Assembly (NCBI GenBank): GCA_035440445.1
Contig: DAORMJ010000004.1
Location: 117,863-181,862, forward strand
Direction of reading: 5' to 3'
Length of the DNA: 64,000 nt
From: Ga0077548 sp035440445
Lineage (GTDB): Bacteria > Pseudomonadota > Alphaproteobacteria > Rhizobiales > Xanthobacteraceae
The notes beneath the pieces are model-generated. The model was not told the origin of the DNA, made no database searches, and saw only the letters and a program-made list of their open reading frames with translations. This document shows, in pieces, positions 9,050 to 16,892 of this stretch. The position numbers and the translations under genes are program-made. Numbering within the stretch: the first letter of the stretch is position 1; every line of letters begins with the position of its first letter.

Positions 9050-9352
9050 ATGGTGCGGCGGAAAAAGCCCAGCTGGGACGACCCTAAACCTTGGCACACG
9101 GATGCCGGCGGAAGCGGGGCGCAGCGCCGCTATCTCCAGCGTGGAATCGACCAGCCCGGTGGAAAACTGCCCCTTTTCGACGAATACGGGCAGGAAATAC
9201 CTAAAGTAACCCTCCGGGCCTGTGTGGAGCATGGCTGGGCGGAACCCTGGAGCCGCCATCCCGTCCACCCCGACTGGATCCTCTACCGGCTGACCGATGC
9301 CGGGTTCCTGATGCTTGGGGTCAGCCCGGCCCGGCGGAAACCCTTGTCCTGA
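9050..9352 (+). CDS. Conserved hypothetical protein, 100 residues
   Basis: A small basic, tryptophan-rich protein (KPSWDDPKPWHTD near the start; HGWAEPWSRHPVHPDWILYRLTDAGF near the end). The C-terminal half resembles short Hyphomicrobiales proteins whose GWAEPW...DW...LTDAG motif looks like a winged-helix fragment, but no function is known to me. No clear ribosome-binding site is visible. An opposite-strand open frame covers the same interval but shows no family features, so the plus strand is preferred. Confidence 0.55.
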   Translation: MVRRKKPSWDDPKPWHTDAGGSGAQRRYLQRGIDQPGGKLPLFDEYGQEIPKVTLRACVEHGWAEPWSRHPVHPDWILYRLTDAGFLMLGVSPARRKPLS

Positions 9353-9409
9353 CCCGGAACGTCCAACCCGGTTTGAGGTCCGTTTACCGGGACGGGCGAT
9401 AACCTTCGG

Positions 9410-9718
9410 ATGACCGGCCCCATCGATCTCGATCATTTCGAAGCCGTGACCTTCGGGGATCGCGCATTACAGGACGAAATCCTGACGCTGTTCGAGGTAC
9501 AGGCCGCGAAGCTGCTTGCCACCATCAGCGACAGCGATGGCAAGGCGCGTTCGGAAGCCGCCCATGCGCTCAAGGGTGCCGCGCGCGGTATCGGCGCATT
9601 CGCGGTCGCCGACGAGGCCGAAAAGATCGAGCGCGGGACGGGCGGTAGTGCCGATAGGCTGGCCTCGCACATTGCCGAGGCACAAAACGCCGCAGCGGTG
9701 CTGCGCGCGCGGGCGTGA
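9410..9718 (+). CDS. HPt (histidine phosphotransfer) domain protein
   Basis: A 102-residue single-domain phosphorelay protein. The motif AHALKGAARGIGA places the phospho-accepting histidine at residue 52, within a four-helix bundle of ordinary HPt length. It would shuttle phosphate between a hybrid histidine kinase and a response regulator in the cytoplasm. No kinase or regulator lies next to it, so its partners cannot be read from context. In other alphaproteobacteria stand-alone HPt proteins include ChpT-like and Hpt1 types, but this one is much smaller than ChpT. Confidence 0.8.
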   Translation: MTGPIDLDHFEAVTFGDRALQDEILTLFEVQAAKLLATISDSDGKARSEAAHALKGAARGIGAFAVADEAEKIERGTGGSADRLASHIAEAQNAAAVLRARA

Positions 9719-9830
9719 GGGCTTTCCGAAGCTCGCAATTCGTGGCGGCTCCCTATATAGGGTGCGGCCGTCCTCCCGGTGCGGTCAGCGCCTTTTCCTC
9801 AACTCCAGTTTCCAAAGCCCGACGCAAGCG

Positions 9831-10151
9831 ATGCCCAAGATCACCTATATCGAGCACGACGGCACCAGCCGCACCGTTGAGACCGAAGTGGGTTCGACCG
9901 TGATGGAGGCCGCGATCCGTAATGGTGTGCCCGGCATCGACGCGGAATGCGGCGGCGCGTGCTCCTGCGCGACCTGTCACGTGCATGTGGACGAAGCCTG
10001 GACCGAGAAGGTCGGCAAACCTGCGCCGATGGAAGAAGACATGCTCGACTTCGCCTTCGACGTGCGTCCGACCTCGCGGCTTTCCTGTCAGATCAGGATG
10101 ACGGACGAACTCGACGGCATCATCGTCCATACCCCGGAGCAGCAGGGCTAA
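9831..10151 (+). CDS. Adrenodoxin-type [2Fe-2S] ferredoxin (FdVI family)
   Basis: A 106-residue electron carrier. The cluster ligands are C40, C46 and C49 (C-x5-C-x2-C) and C86 in RLSCQI; an extra cysteine, C44, lies inside the cluster loop, as in Rhodobacter capsulatus FdVI (fdxE). Close similarity to FdVI is seen in ITYIEHDG, VMEAAIRNGVPGIDAECGG and DELDGIIVH. Such ferredoxins serve Fe-S assembly or oxygenase reduction. The 3' end overlaps the convergent hydrolase gene by 32 bp. A TrxR-like ferredoxin-NADP reductase is encoded 5 kb away. Confidence 0.93.
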   Translation: MPKITYIEHDGTSRTVETEVGSTVMEAAIRNGVPGIDAECGGACSCATCHVHVDEAWTEKVGKPAPMEEDMLDFAFDVRPTSRLSCQIRMTDELDGIIVHTPEQQG

Positions 10152-11229
10152 GCCGCTTCACGACTTCTTCGTTGACGATGTAAAGCTCGCAATTGGGCGC
10201 GTGTTTTGCGCAGGTCTTCAGCGCCTGTTCGATCGCGATTTCGCGCGTGTTCACGCCTGCGCGCCAGCCGTAAGCGCCCTCGGGTGAAACCGCGAAGGCT
10301 TTATTCGGTCCGGAATTGAGAAAATCCTGAAACGAGCGCAATCCGCGCGGGTCCAGACGTGGCGGTGCCGGTAGCACCGAGACACGCACCGGCAAGAGTT
10401 CGCGGCTGCGCGGCAGCTTGTTCTTTTCGAGGAAGGCGTCGATGTAGCGTGGCCACAGATTGACCCCGCGATAGATGAAGTTGTGCCCGTCCTCGCCGTC
10501 GCGCGGATGCGCGATGAACTCTGCGCTGCCGCCGGCATTGATGAAAGCGTTATAGAATTCCTGCGCGACGCGCGGCTCGAAGAACGTGTCGTTCTCCGCA
10601 TAGATCCAGAGCGTCGGGATTTGCGAGGTCTTGCCGTAATTCGCAAATGCGTTGATCAGCTTGTACTTCTGGCAAATCTGGAACGACGAGGTGGAACCGT
10701 GGCCGCCGGCAAAACTGATTGCGGCGACTAGCCCGCGCGGCCGTAGCGAAGACAAGGCAATCGAGCCAAGACCGCCGGCGGATTCGCCGACTGCGATGAT
10801 CGTATTCGCGTCTACGTCGGGGCGGCGCGAGAAATAATCGAGTGCGACGCGAATGTCTTCGGCGGCGTTCAAGCCGGTCTGCGTGAAGTTCGCGTCGCCG
10901 TTGCAGTTCACGCCGTCCGAATAATTGCCGCCGGAGGTGCCGTAACTCCGGCGCATGACCATCGCGACCGCGTAGCCTCGCCGTGCGAATTGCATGGCGA
11001 CCGGCAGGTACGAGTAGGGCGACAGCTCTCGTCGGGCGACCGGGTCGCGCGGCGTGCCGTGGCTGAAAATGACAAGCGGATATTTGCCCGGTGCGCTCGG
11101 CCGGATGAAGAGCGCCTGCAATCCCTGCGCGCCGGCATCGGACTTGGGGATGCGAAGGTCTTCGCGCAGATAGTCCTGCGCGGCAGCAGGTGCCGAGAGC
11201 GAGAGCAGAATGAAAAGCAGCAGCGCCAT
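10120..11229 (-). CDS. Secreted alpha/beta-hydrolase (dienelactone-hydrolase-like)
   Basis: About 369 residues with a signal peptide (MALLLFILLSLSAPAAAQ). The hydrolase core has the oxyanion-side HG (IFSHGTPRD), the nucleophile elbow GESAGG and a late acid/histidine region (ENDTFF and DGEDGHNF). The last 60 residues (REIAIEQALKTCAKHAPNCELYIVN) resemble the short cysteine-containing tail often added to periplasmic proteins in bradyrhizobia. The substrate is unknown. The ATG at 11229 is chosen because it starts the signal peptide; an upstream in-frame start at 11313 adds only basic, unlikely sequence. Confidence 0.78.
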   Translation of the reverse strand: MALLLFILLSLSAPAAAQDYLREDLRIPKSDAGAQGLQALFIRPSAPGKYPLVIFSHGTPRDPVARRELSPYSYLPVAMQFARRGYAVAMVMRRSYGTSGGNYSDGVNCNGDANFTQTGLNAAEDIRVALDYFSRRPDVDANTIIAVGESAGGLGSIALSSLRPRGLVAAISFAGGHGSTSSFQICQKYKLINAFANYGKTSQIPTLWIYAENDTFFEPRVAQEFYNAFINAGGSAEFIAHPRDGEDGHNFIYRGVNLWPRYIDAFLEKNKLPRSRELLPVRVSVLPAPPRLDPRGLRSFQDFLNSGPNKAFAVSPEGAYGWRAGVNTREIAIEQALKTCAKHAPNCELYIVNEEVVKRLSPAAPGYGR

Positions 11230-11329
11230 GCGCTGCTGCAAAATCCGGAAGATGTTTCGCCGAACAATCACGCGCAAATTTTGCGCATGACAACCTGTTT
11301 TGGCAATCCACAATCCTGTGAGCGCGGCG

Positions 11330-11749
11330 TCAGGCGGCGCTCATATATTGGTCCCAATAGCCGTCCGCGGGGGAGGTCTGTTCGACGACATCGACGATTA
11401 CGCCGTTCGGGTCGGTGAGGGTAAAGCGCCGTTGCCCCCAGGGTTCTTCGTGCAGATCGTAGAAGATGCTGACGTTCTGCGCTTTCAATGCGGCGCAGGC
11501 TTTCGCAGCGTCGCGGACCTGAATCGTCAGGAGCATTCCCTTGCCGCCGAAGACTTCCGGGCCCGGCGGGTTGGTCGGGTGGTCCGGCGTCATCAGGCCG
11601 AATGCAATTTTTCCGCTCGCGGCATTTCCCAGCATCGTGACCCAGCTTGCCTCAAAGATCACGTCCATGCCGAAATGCTTGACGTAGAAATCGCGGCCTC
11701 CGCGCATGTCGTTGACGGTTATCAGCGGATAGCAGTCGAGCGTTTTCAT
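11330..11749 (-). CDS. VOC-superfamily (glyoxalase/bleomycin-resistance-like) protein
   Basis: A 139-residue vicinal-oxygen-chelate protein with paired beta-alpha-beta modules: LITVNDMRGGRDFYVKHFGMDV at the start and EEPWGQRRFTLTDPNGVIVDVVE at the end, the second holding the typical metal-site glutamate. Its start codon overlaps the stop of the upstream AraC gene (ATGA), so the two are translationally coupled. The substrate is unknown; the pairing with a GyrI-like regulator suggests a small toxic molecule. Confidence 0.85.
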   Translation of the reverse strand: MKTLDCYPLITVNDMRGGRDFYVKHFGMDVIFEASWVTMLGNAASGKIAFGLMTPDHPTNPPGPEVFGGKGMLLTIQVRDAAKACAALKAQNVSIFYDLHEEPWGQRRFTLTDPNGVIVDVVEQTSPADGYWDQYMSAA

Positions 11750-12609
11750 GCTTCACCTTTGATGGGGAGATGGACACGGGTGAGGAGTTCGGAAGGCGGC
11801 AACTCGCGCGGATCGTTCAGATACTCCTCGAAGCAGGAGAAATCGGCGGCCTCGTAGCCGCTGTCAGGAAGCCAGTCGCGAAAGAGATGGCGGTAGGCGT
11901 GCTCCAACTCGGCGTAAGGTCCTTTATGCAGCACGCTGGCGCACAGCATCGGCGGGATCGAAACGATGCGGATTGCGCCGCCGTTGTCCTCGGTCGTGAT
12001 ATTCTCGTCCGTGACGAGGCCGGCTTCGGCGCGCAGTTCTTGTTCGGGAATGCTTTCGGGGTCGTCGAAATAAATGCCGAAGGAACGCGAGACCGGCAGC
12101 TTGCGGGCGGCAAACCAGATCTGCACTTTCGCGAAGCTGTTGCCGATCGTCTGATAGTCGCCGCGATGTTCGATCGCCGCAAGGCGTGCACCCGCGAAGG
12201 GTGCGATCTCCACGAGATAGGGCATGGGGGATATTGCGACCCGCTTCGGGTTGGGAGGAAGCAGCGCGCCCCGCAAGCGGTAGGTGCCCGGCGGAACGCC
12301 GTAGTCGGCAGAGAAGGCGCGGGAGAATGCGGCCAGCGTGCCATAGCCTGCGCGCTTTGCGATCCACTCCAACGCTGCGTCCTCGCGCATGAGCTCCACC
12401 GCTGCGCGATGCAGCCGCAAGCGGCGCACGGTGTCGGTAAGCGTCTCGCCGGTCGCCTCGCGATAGATGCGATGAAAATGAAACGGCGAGAAGGTTGCGA
12501 CTTCGGCCAGCCGTTCCACGTTGAGATCGCTGTCGAGATTGGCTGCGATGAAATCGGTGACCCGCGCGATGCGGCGGCCGTAGTCCAGCCGGGTTTCCTG
12601 TTTTGTCAT
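11746..12609 (-). CDS. AraC-family regulator with C-terminal GyrI-like effector domain
   Basis: About 287 residues. An N-terminal AraC helix-turn-helix pair (FIAANLDSDLNVERLAEVA; AKRAGYGTLAAFSRAFSADYG) is followed by a GyrI/Rob-like small-molecule domain of about 155 residues (PYLVEIAPFAGARLAAIEHRG to PIKGEA). This SoxS/Rob-type architecture usually activates drug or oxidant responses. It is the first gene of a two-gene operon with the VOC protein. ATG at 12609 begins recognisable homology; 12630 is another option. Confidence 0.88.
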   Translation of the reverse strand: MTKQETRLDYGRRIARVTDFIAANLDSDLNVERLAEVATFSPFHFHRIYREATGETLTDTVRRLRLHRAAVELMREDAALEWIAKRAGYGTLAAFSRAFSADYGVPPGTYRLRGALLPPNPKRVAISPMPYLVEIAPFAGARLAAIEHRGDYQTIGNSFAKVQIWFAARKLPVSRSFGIYFDDPESIPEQELRAEAGLVTDENITTEDNGGAIRIVSIPPMLCASVLHKGPYAELEHAYRHLFRDWLPDSGYEAADFSCFEEYLNDPRELPPSELLTRVHLPIKGEA

Positions 12610-12664
12610 GCCGCGACCATAGCCAGGCATGATTGATCGCGTTTGCGGTTTTTGAGATCGCCGC

Positions 12665-12695
12665 AAAGAAAATGGGCCCGGCGCGAGCCGGGCCC
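12665..12695 (-). terminator. Rho-independent terminator of the TonB receptor gene
   Basis: A perfect 9-bp stem (GGGCCCGGC/GCCGGGCCC) with a 4-base loop. On the minus strand it is followed by ATTTTCTTT. It lies just past the receptor stop codon. Confidence 0.75.
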
Positions 12696-12728
12696 AAGTT
12701 GGGCTTCGCTGAAGGCGCTTTTGCGCCG

Positions 12729-14852
12729 TCAGAACTGGATTTTCGACGTCACGAGGAGGGTGCGTCCGCGTCCGCTGTCCGGAGACGGAGGGCAGCCGCC
12801 CGGGATGAAGGACACGCAGCTCGAGCTCGGCGGCGTGCCGAGAAGCGGCGTGTAGGTCTTGTCGAACGCGTTGATCAGCGTGGTGCTGACGGTCCAGCCC
12901 GGACGCACCGTGTATTCGGCGAACAGGTCGAGCAGTTCGTAGCCCGGACGCTGCGCGGTTGCCGAATAGGACGGATCGTCCGCGCCTGAAACGAAGTAGG
13001 CACGCAGACCTGCGGTCAGGCGCTTGTCGAGGAAGCGGCCGCCGAGCGTCACGACGAGGTTGTGGTCCGGCATGTACTGGCTGGCGCCGAAGCCCGGCGT
13101 CTGTGCCGGCAGGTTATTGTTGAGGTAGGTGTAGCTCACGCCCGCGAACACGTAGCCGGCGTCGTAGCTCGCCTGCAGTTCGAGGCCGTTGACCTGCGAG
13201 GTGCCGGGCACGTTGCAGAACCAGTTGAAGCTTGCCGGTCCCGGAGGCGTCGGCAGTCCGCTCGGGCCCGAGCAATAGACGATGTAGTTGCTCACGTTCT
13301 GATGGAAGTACACGGTCTTCATGCGGAAGGCGTCGCCCGTGGTGAACAGGCCATCGCGCACGAAGTTCGCGCCGATCTCCACGCCCTTCTGGATTTCAGG
13401 CTCGAGCGTCGGATTGGGAATGTAGCTCGTGCCGCTGTTGCCGGGCGTGCCGGGATGCGTGCCGCCCACGAACATTTCGAAGCTGGTCGGCGAGCGCATC
13501 GATTCCGAGTAGGTCACGAAGGGCTGGAACCACGGCGTCACGCGCGCAGCCAGCGTCACCTTCGGGTTCAGACGGCCGACGTCGCGGTCGATGTTGAAGG
13601 GGCCGACCGGCACGAAGGGACCAGGCACCAGCACTTCGCCCGAGCCCTGAATGTTGTAGTGATCGTAACGCAGGCCCGCGGTCAGATCGAAGATGCCGCG
13701 GCTGAAGGTGGTCTGATTGAAGACGCCAAGAACCGAAGTATCGGCCGTCGGGTTCACGCCGCCGTTCGCGGTCGTGAATTTATCCGCGAAGTATTCCATA
13801 CCGGTCTGCGAACGGACGTGGATGTCGCCGAGCAGGAAGCGCGAGACGTTCGACGTATCGAAGCCGAACGCGCGGTCCTGAATGCGGCGGTTGCTCGCGG
13901 TCGCGAAGGCATTGAGCCCGCGGATATACCGCATATCGACATTGTTCGCGTTTACATTGAACTTGAAGTCGATGAGGTCGTTGGCGGGCTTATAGGCGTA
14001 CTTGATCGTGAAGGTGTCGGCCTGCACGTTCTGCAGATAGGAGTTGGCGCTGAAGACGTTGTCGTACTTCACGTAGCCGAACTTCAGGGTCGAGTTCTCG
14101 GTCGGTGCGAGATCGAGCTTGAAGAGCCCTGAGGTGAGCTCCTGTTCGCCCGCGAAGGGGACGATCACACCCGCGCCGTTCTTGTAGAGATGCGAGTTGC
14201 GGAAGCCGAATGCACCGGCGAAGGCGACGTTCGGGCTCACCTTTGCGGCAGCCGCGATCATGTTCATGAAGCCGGTGCCGTTGGTGCCGAAGGTCGTCGT
14301 GTTCAGCGCGCCGAAATTGCGGCCCGGACGCAGGATGTCATCGACGCCGAGCGTGCGGAAGTTCGCGGTGCCGGCGAGCGAGCCCGTGCCGCCGGTGCCG
14401 ATCACGGTGCCGCGCTGCACGTCGATGCCGGCGAGCAACTGCGGATCCACATAGAGGAAGCCTTGCGCTTCGTGGCCGGTGAAGCGGAAATTCTGGCGCA
14501 CGCCGTCGATCATCATGGTGACGCGGCCAGAGCCCTCGAAGCCGCGGATGTTTACGGAAGTGCCGGGCTGGTTCGGGCTGTCGCGCGTGAAGACGCCGGG
14601 CAGCGTACGCAATACGTTGTCCAGTTTCTCCGAGCCGAAAATATCGATTTCGCCTTCGCTGACGGTGCTCGCCGCTGAAGGCGTCTGATAGACCGCCTCC
14701 TGTGTGGTCGGAACGCCGGAGACTTCGATCGGCGGCAGCAGCGTGTTCGGCGCGGTTTGCGCGCCTTGCGCGAAGGCACATGCCGGAAGGAAAGAGAATA
14801 CGACGGCAGATAGCAGCGACCGCTTCAGCGCGGTGCGCGTGGAATGGTTCAT
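12729..14852 (-). CDS. TonB-dependent outer-membrane receptor, heme-type
   Basis: About 707 residues: signal peptide (cleavage after ACAFAQ), plug domain (IEVSGVPTTQEAVYQTP to GSLAGTANF) and a 22-strand-type barrel ending in the aromatic signature VTSKIQF. MIDGVRQNFRFTGHEAQG and the extracellular-loop motif YSESMRSPTSFEMF...NPTLEPE resemble heme/hemoglobin receptors (HmuR/ShmR family), where a FRAP/NPNL region binds heme; exact ligand residues are not certain here. ATG at 14852 starts a proper signal peptide. It is transcribed away from the ferredoxin reductase gene across an AT-rich 294-bp region that may carry iron-responsive control. Confidence 0.85.
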   Translation of the reverse strand: MNHSTRTALKRSLLSAVVFSFLPACAFAQGAQTAPNTLLPPIEVSGVPTTQEAVYQTPSAASTVSEGEIDIFGSEKLDNVLRTLPGVFTRDSPNQPGTSVNIRGFEGSGRVTMMIDGVRQNFRFTGHEAQGFLYVDPQLLAGIDVQRGTVIGTGGTGSLAGTANFRTLGVDDILRPGRNFGALNTTTFGTNGTGFMNMIAAAAKVSPNVAFAGAFGFRNSHLYKNGAGVIVPFAGEQELTSGLFKLDLAPTENSTLKFGYVKYDNVFSANSYLQNVQADTFTIKYAYKPANDLIDFKFNVNANNVDMRYIRGLNAFATASNRRIQDRAFGFDTSNVSRFLLGDIHVRSQTGMEYFADKFTTANGGVNPTADTSVLGVFNQTTFSRGIFDLTAGLRYDHYNIQGSGEVLVPGPFVPVGPFNIDRDVGRLNPKVTLAARVTPWFQPFVTYSESMRSPTSFEMFVGGTHPGTPGNSGTSYIPNPTLEPEIQKGVEIGANFVRDGLFTTGDAFRMKTVYFHQNVSNYIVYCSGPSGLPTPPGPASFNWFCNVPGTSQVNGLELQASYDAGYVFAGVSYTYLNNNLPAQTPGFGASQYMPDHNLVVTLGGRFLDKRLTAGLRAYFVSGADDPSYSATAQRPGYELLDLFAEYTVRPGWTVSTTLINAFDKTYTPLLGTPPSSSCVSFIPGGCPPSPDSGRGRTLLVTSKIQF

Positions 14853-14987
14853 CGTCCAGCCCCTGAACTTAGTGTCCGAGTCGCTGGCGTTTGCTGGCAA
14901 TTTTCGGATTGCTTACGGACGGATTTGCCCGCGCGAATTTGATCGCGCGGTGCGCGAATAGAGTCAAGTTATTGAAATCATTATATA

Positions 14988-15005
14988 ATTGAAAATATTC
15001 TAAAG
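14988..15005. promoter_or_regulatory. Candidate iron-control (Irr/ICE-like) element
   Basis: ATTGAAAATATTCTAAAG fits the Irr box TTAGAA-N3-TTCTAA well in its right half (TTCTAA) and poorly in the left. It lies in a markedly AT-rich patch between a heme-type receptor and the divergent reductase, the place where Irr sites occur in rhizobia. This is inferred from motif memory only. Confidence 0.3.
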
Positions 15006-15146
15006 TGCTGTAGTCCAGAGTTATTCAAATTCTTAGCTAGCATCACAGTTGCTGTATTAGCCCTGCAAATCCTGAAATTTTGTCCCTTTATCTTGCGCGC
15101 AGGAGCGTCGTAATAGACGTGATAAATAAGAGACACTCCTGAACTC

Positions 15147-16079
15147 ATGCGCGAACTCGTCAAAACGGATGCCATCATCATTGGCGCGGGACCGGCTGGC
15201 TTGTTCGCGGTTTTCGAACTGGGCCTTCTCGATATCAAAGCGCATGTCGTGGATATCTTCGGCAAGCCCGGCGGCCAGTGCAGCGCGCTCTATCCGGACA
15301 AGCCCATTTACGACATTCCCGGACTGCCGCGGGTCACGGGGCAGGGCTTGGTAGATAACCTGCTCGAACAGATCAGGCCGTTCGCGCCCAGCTTCGAACT
15401 CGGTGTGCGGGTCGAAACGCTTGCGCGCATCGCGGGCGGCTTCCGGCTGACGACCCACACCGGCGGCGTAATCGAAGCCAGAGTCGTCGTGATCGCAGCC
15501 GGCGGCGGCTCGTTTCAATCCAAGAAGCCGCCGCTTCCTGGCATCGAGCAATATGAAGGGCAGTCGGTATTCTACCTCGTGCGCTCGATGGAAGCCTTTC
15601 GCGGCAAGAACGTCGTGATCGCGGGTGGCGGCGATTCAGCACTCGACTGGACGCTCAACCTCGCCCCGCTCGCGAAGAAGCTGACGCTCCTGCACCGGCG
15701 CGATGCGTTCCGGGCCGCGCCGGACAGCGTCAACAAGATGAAGCAACTCTTGGCGGCAAAGAAGATCGATTTCGAACTGGGGCAGTTGTACGCGCTCGCG
15801 GGCGAGAGCGGTCAGCTTCGCAAGGTGATCGCGCGCCGCGACGACAACTCGACCTTCGAGATCGAGGCGGACGTCCTGCTTCCGTTCTTCGGGCTGACCG
15901 TCAAGCTTGGGCCGGTCGGCGAGTGGGGGTTAAAACTGGAGGACGATCGCATCCTCGTTGATCCCGAGAAGTTCGAAACCAGCGAGCCGGGCATCTTCGC
16001 CATCGGCGACGTCAATACTTATCCGGGGAAGCTCAAGCTCATTCTTTCCGGCTTCCATGAAGCCGCGCTGATGGCGTAA
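15147..16079 (+). CDS. Ferredoxin-NADP+ reductase (thioredoxin-reductase-like), ended early by an in-frame TAA
   Basis: FAD enzyme that moves electrons between NADPH and ferredoxin. It has the FAD-binding GAGPAG (13-18), the conserved PGGQCSALYPDKPIYDIPG, an NADPH motif AGGGDSALDW and the late FAD motif AIGDV. Homologues end about 30 residues further on. Here TAA replaces the codon after SGFHEAALMA, usually a glutamine (CAA), and the expected tail continues in frame until TGA at 16167. The protein is therefore 310 residues instead of about 340. In Bacillus and Rhodopseudomonas enzymes of this class the C-terminal tail packs against the flavin, so truncation would probably impair activity. Sequencing error is possible. 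Confidence 0.88.
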   Translation: MRELVKTDAIIIGAGPAGLFAVFELGLLDIKAHVVDIFGKPGGQCSALYPDKPIYDIPGLPRVTGQGLVDNLLEQIRPFAPSFELGVRVETLARIAGGFRLTTHTGGVIEARVVVIAAGGGSFQSKKPPLPGIEQYEGQSVFYLVRSMEAFRGKNVVIAGGGDSALDWTLNLAPLAKKLTLLHRRDAFRAAPDSVNKMKQLLAAKKIDFELGQLYALAGESGQLRKVIARRDDNSTFEIEADVLLPFFGLTVKLGPVGEWGLKLEDDRILVDPEKFETSEPGIFAIGDVNTYPGKLKLILSGFHEAALMA

Positions 16080-16169
16080 GCCGCGCACAAGATCGTTTAC
16101 CCGGAGCGTCGTCTTATGTTCCAATATACGACAACCAGCACGAGCCTGCACAAGAAGCTCGGGGTTTGA
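16080..16169 (+). other. In-frame remainder of the ferredoxin-NADP+ reductase gene after the premature stop
   Basis: Twenty-nine sense codons then TGA. The translation begins AAHKIVYPERRLMFQYTTT and ends SLHKKLGV, the normal C-terminus of this reductase family (HRIVYPGE...FQYTTSS...LQKKLGV). There is no frameshift; one base change (CAA to TAA) explains the break. Confidence 0.85.
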
Positions 16170-16181
16170 GGGGAGAAATGC

Positions 16182-16879
16182 ATGGCTACTTTCGTCGTCG
16201 CGCATGGCGCGTGGTCCGCGGGCTGGGTTTGGAAGAAGATGCATCCGCTCCTGCGCGCGAGAGGTCATGCACTGCTGACGCCGACCTACACGGGCCTCGG
16301 CGAACGCCTGCATCTCGCCTCGTCCGCGATCGGGCTCGAGACGCATGTGCAGGACATGCTGATGGTCCTGCAATTCGAAGACGTGAAAGACGCGATTCTG
16401 ATCGGTCATTCGTATGGCGGCATGGTTGCGACCGGCGTTGCCGACCTAGCGGCGGAGCGCATCGCCAAGCTCGTCTATCTTGATGCCTTCGTGCCGCAGC
16501 ATGGGCAGAGCGTATTCGATCTCGTTTCAAAGGAAGAGCGCGAGCGCAGGCTTGCGGGCGTTGTTGACGACTGGCGGCTGCCGCCGAGCCCGGTCCCGCC
16601 GGATACTTCCGCCGAAGATGTCGCATGGATCACGCCGCGCCGCGTGCATCAACCGCTCGCGTGTTTTCAGGAGCCGCTATTGCTGAACCACGGCGAACCG
16701 AAGATGCCGCGCAGTTATATTTATGCGCAGCGGCACAATCCCGGCGATCCGTTTCGCCCATTCGCGGAACGCGCGAAGCGCGAGGGCTGGCAATATTTCG
16801 NNNNNNNNNNNNCCACTCGCCGCATGTTACGGCGCCCGAGGCGCTCGCGGATATTCTCGATCAGATCGCGCGCGGCTAG
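16182..16879 (+). CDS. Alpha/beta-fold hydrolase (EstC/salicylate-esterase-like), interrupted by a short gap
   Basis: A cytoplasmic esterase-like protein of about 230 residues. FVVAHGAWSAGWVW supplies the oxyanion-side HG, GHSYGG holds the nucleophile serine and HSPHVTAPEAL, after the gap, holds the catalytic histidine. TGLGERLHLAS is typical of the plant methyl-esterase-like group. The two sides of the N run are in different frames. A 13-base gap would restore the frame and encode the E-x-D-A-S usually found before the histidine, so the gene is probably intact. It starts 12 nt after the end of the reductase reading frame. Confidence 0.83.
16801..16812. other. Assembly gap (12 N) inside the hydrolase gene
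   Basis: Twelve undetermined bases directly before the catalytic-histidine codon. The frame differs on the two sides; 13 bases would restore it. Confidence 0.9.
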
Positions 16880-16892
16880 GCGCGGCCTTCCC

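Noticed and set aside
9011..9436. Minus-strand frame of 141 codons opposite the 100-residue gene
   Set aside because: No domain, no SD and poorer composition than the plus-strand frame.
12729..14852. Plus-strand frames opposite the TonB receptor (13062-14132 and others)
   Set aside because: His/Arg/Ala-rich antisense shadows without domains.
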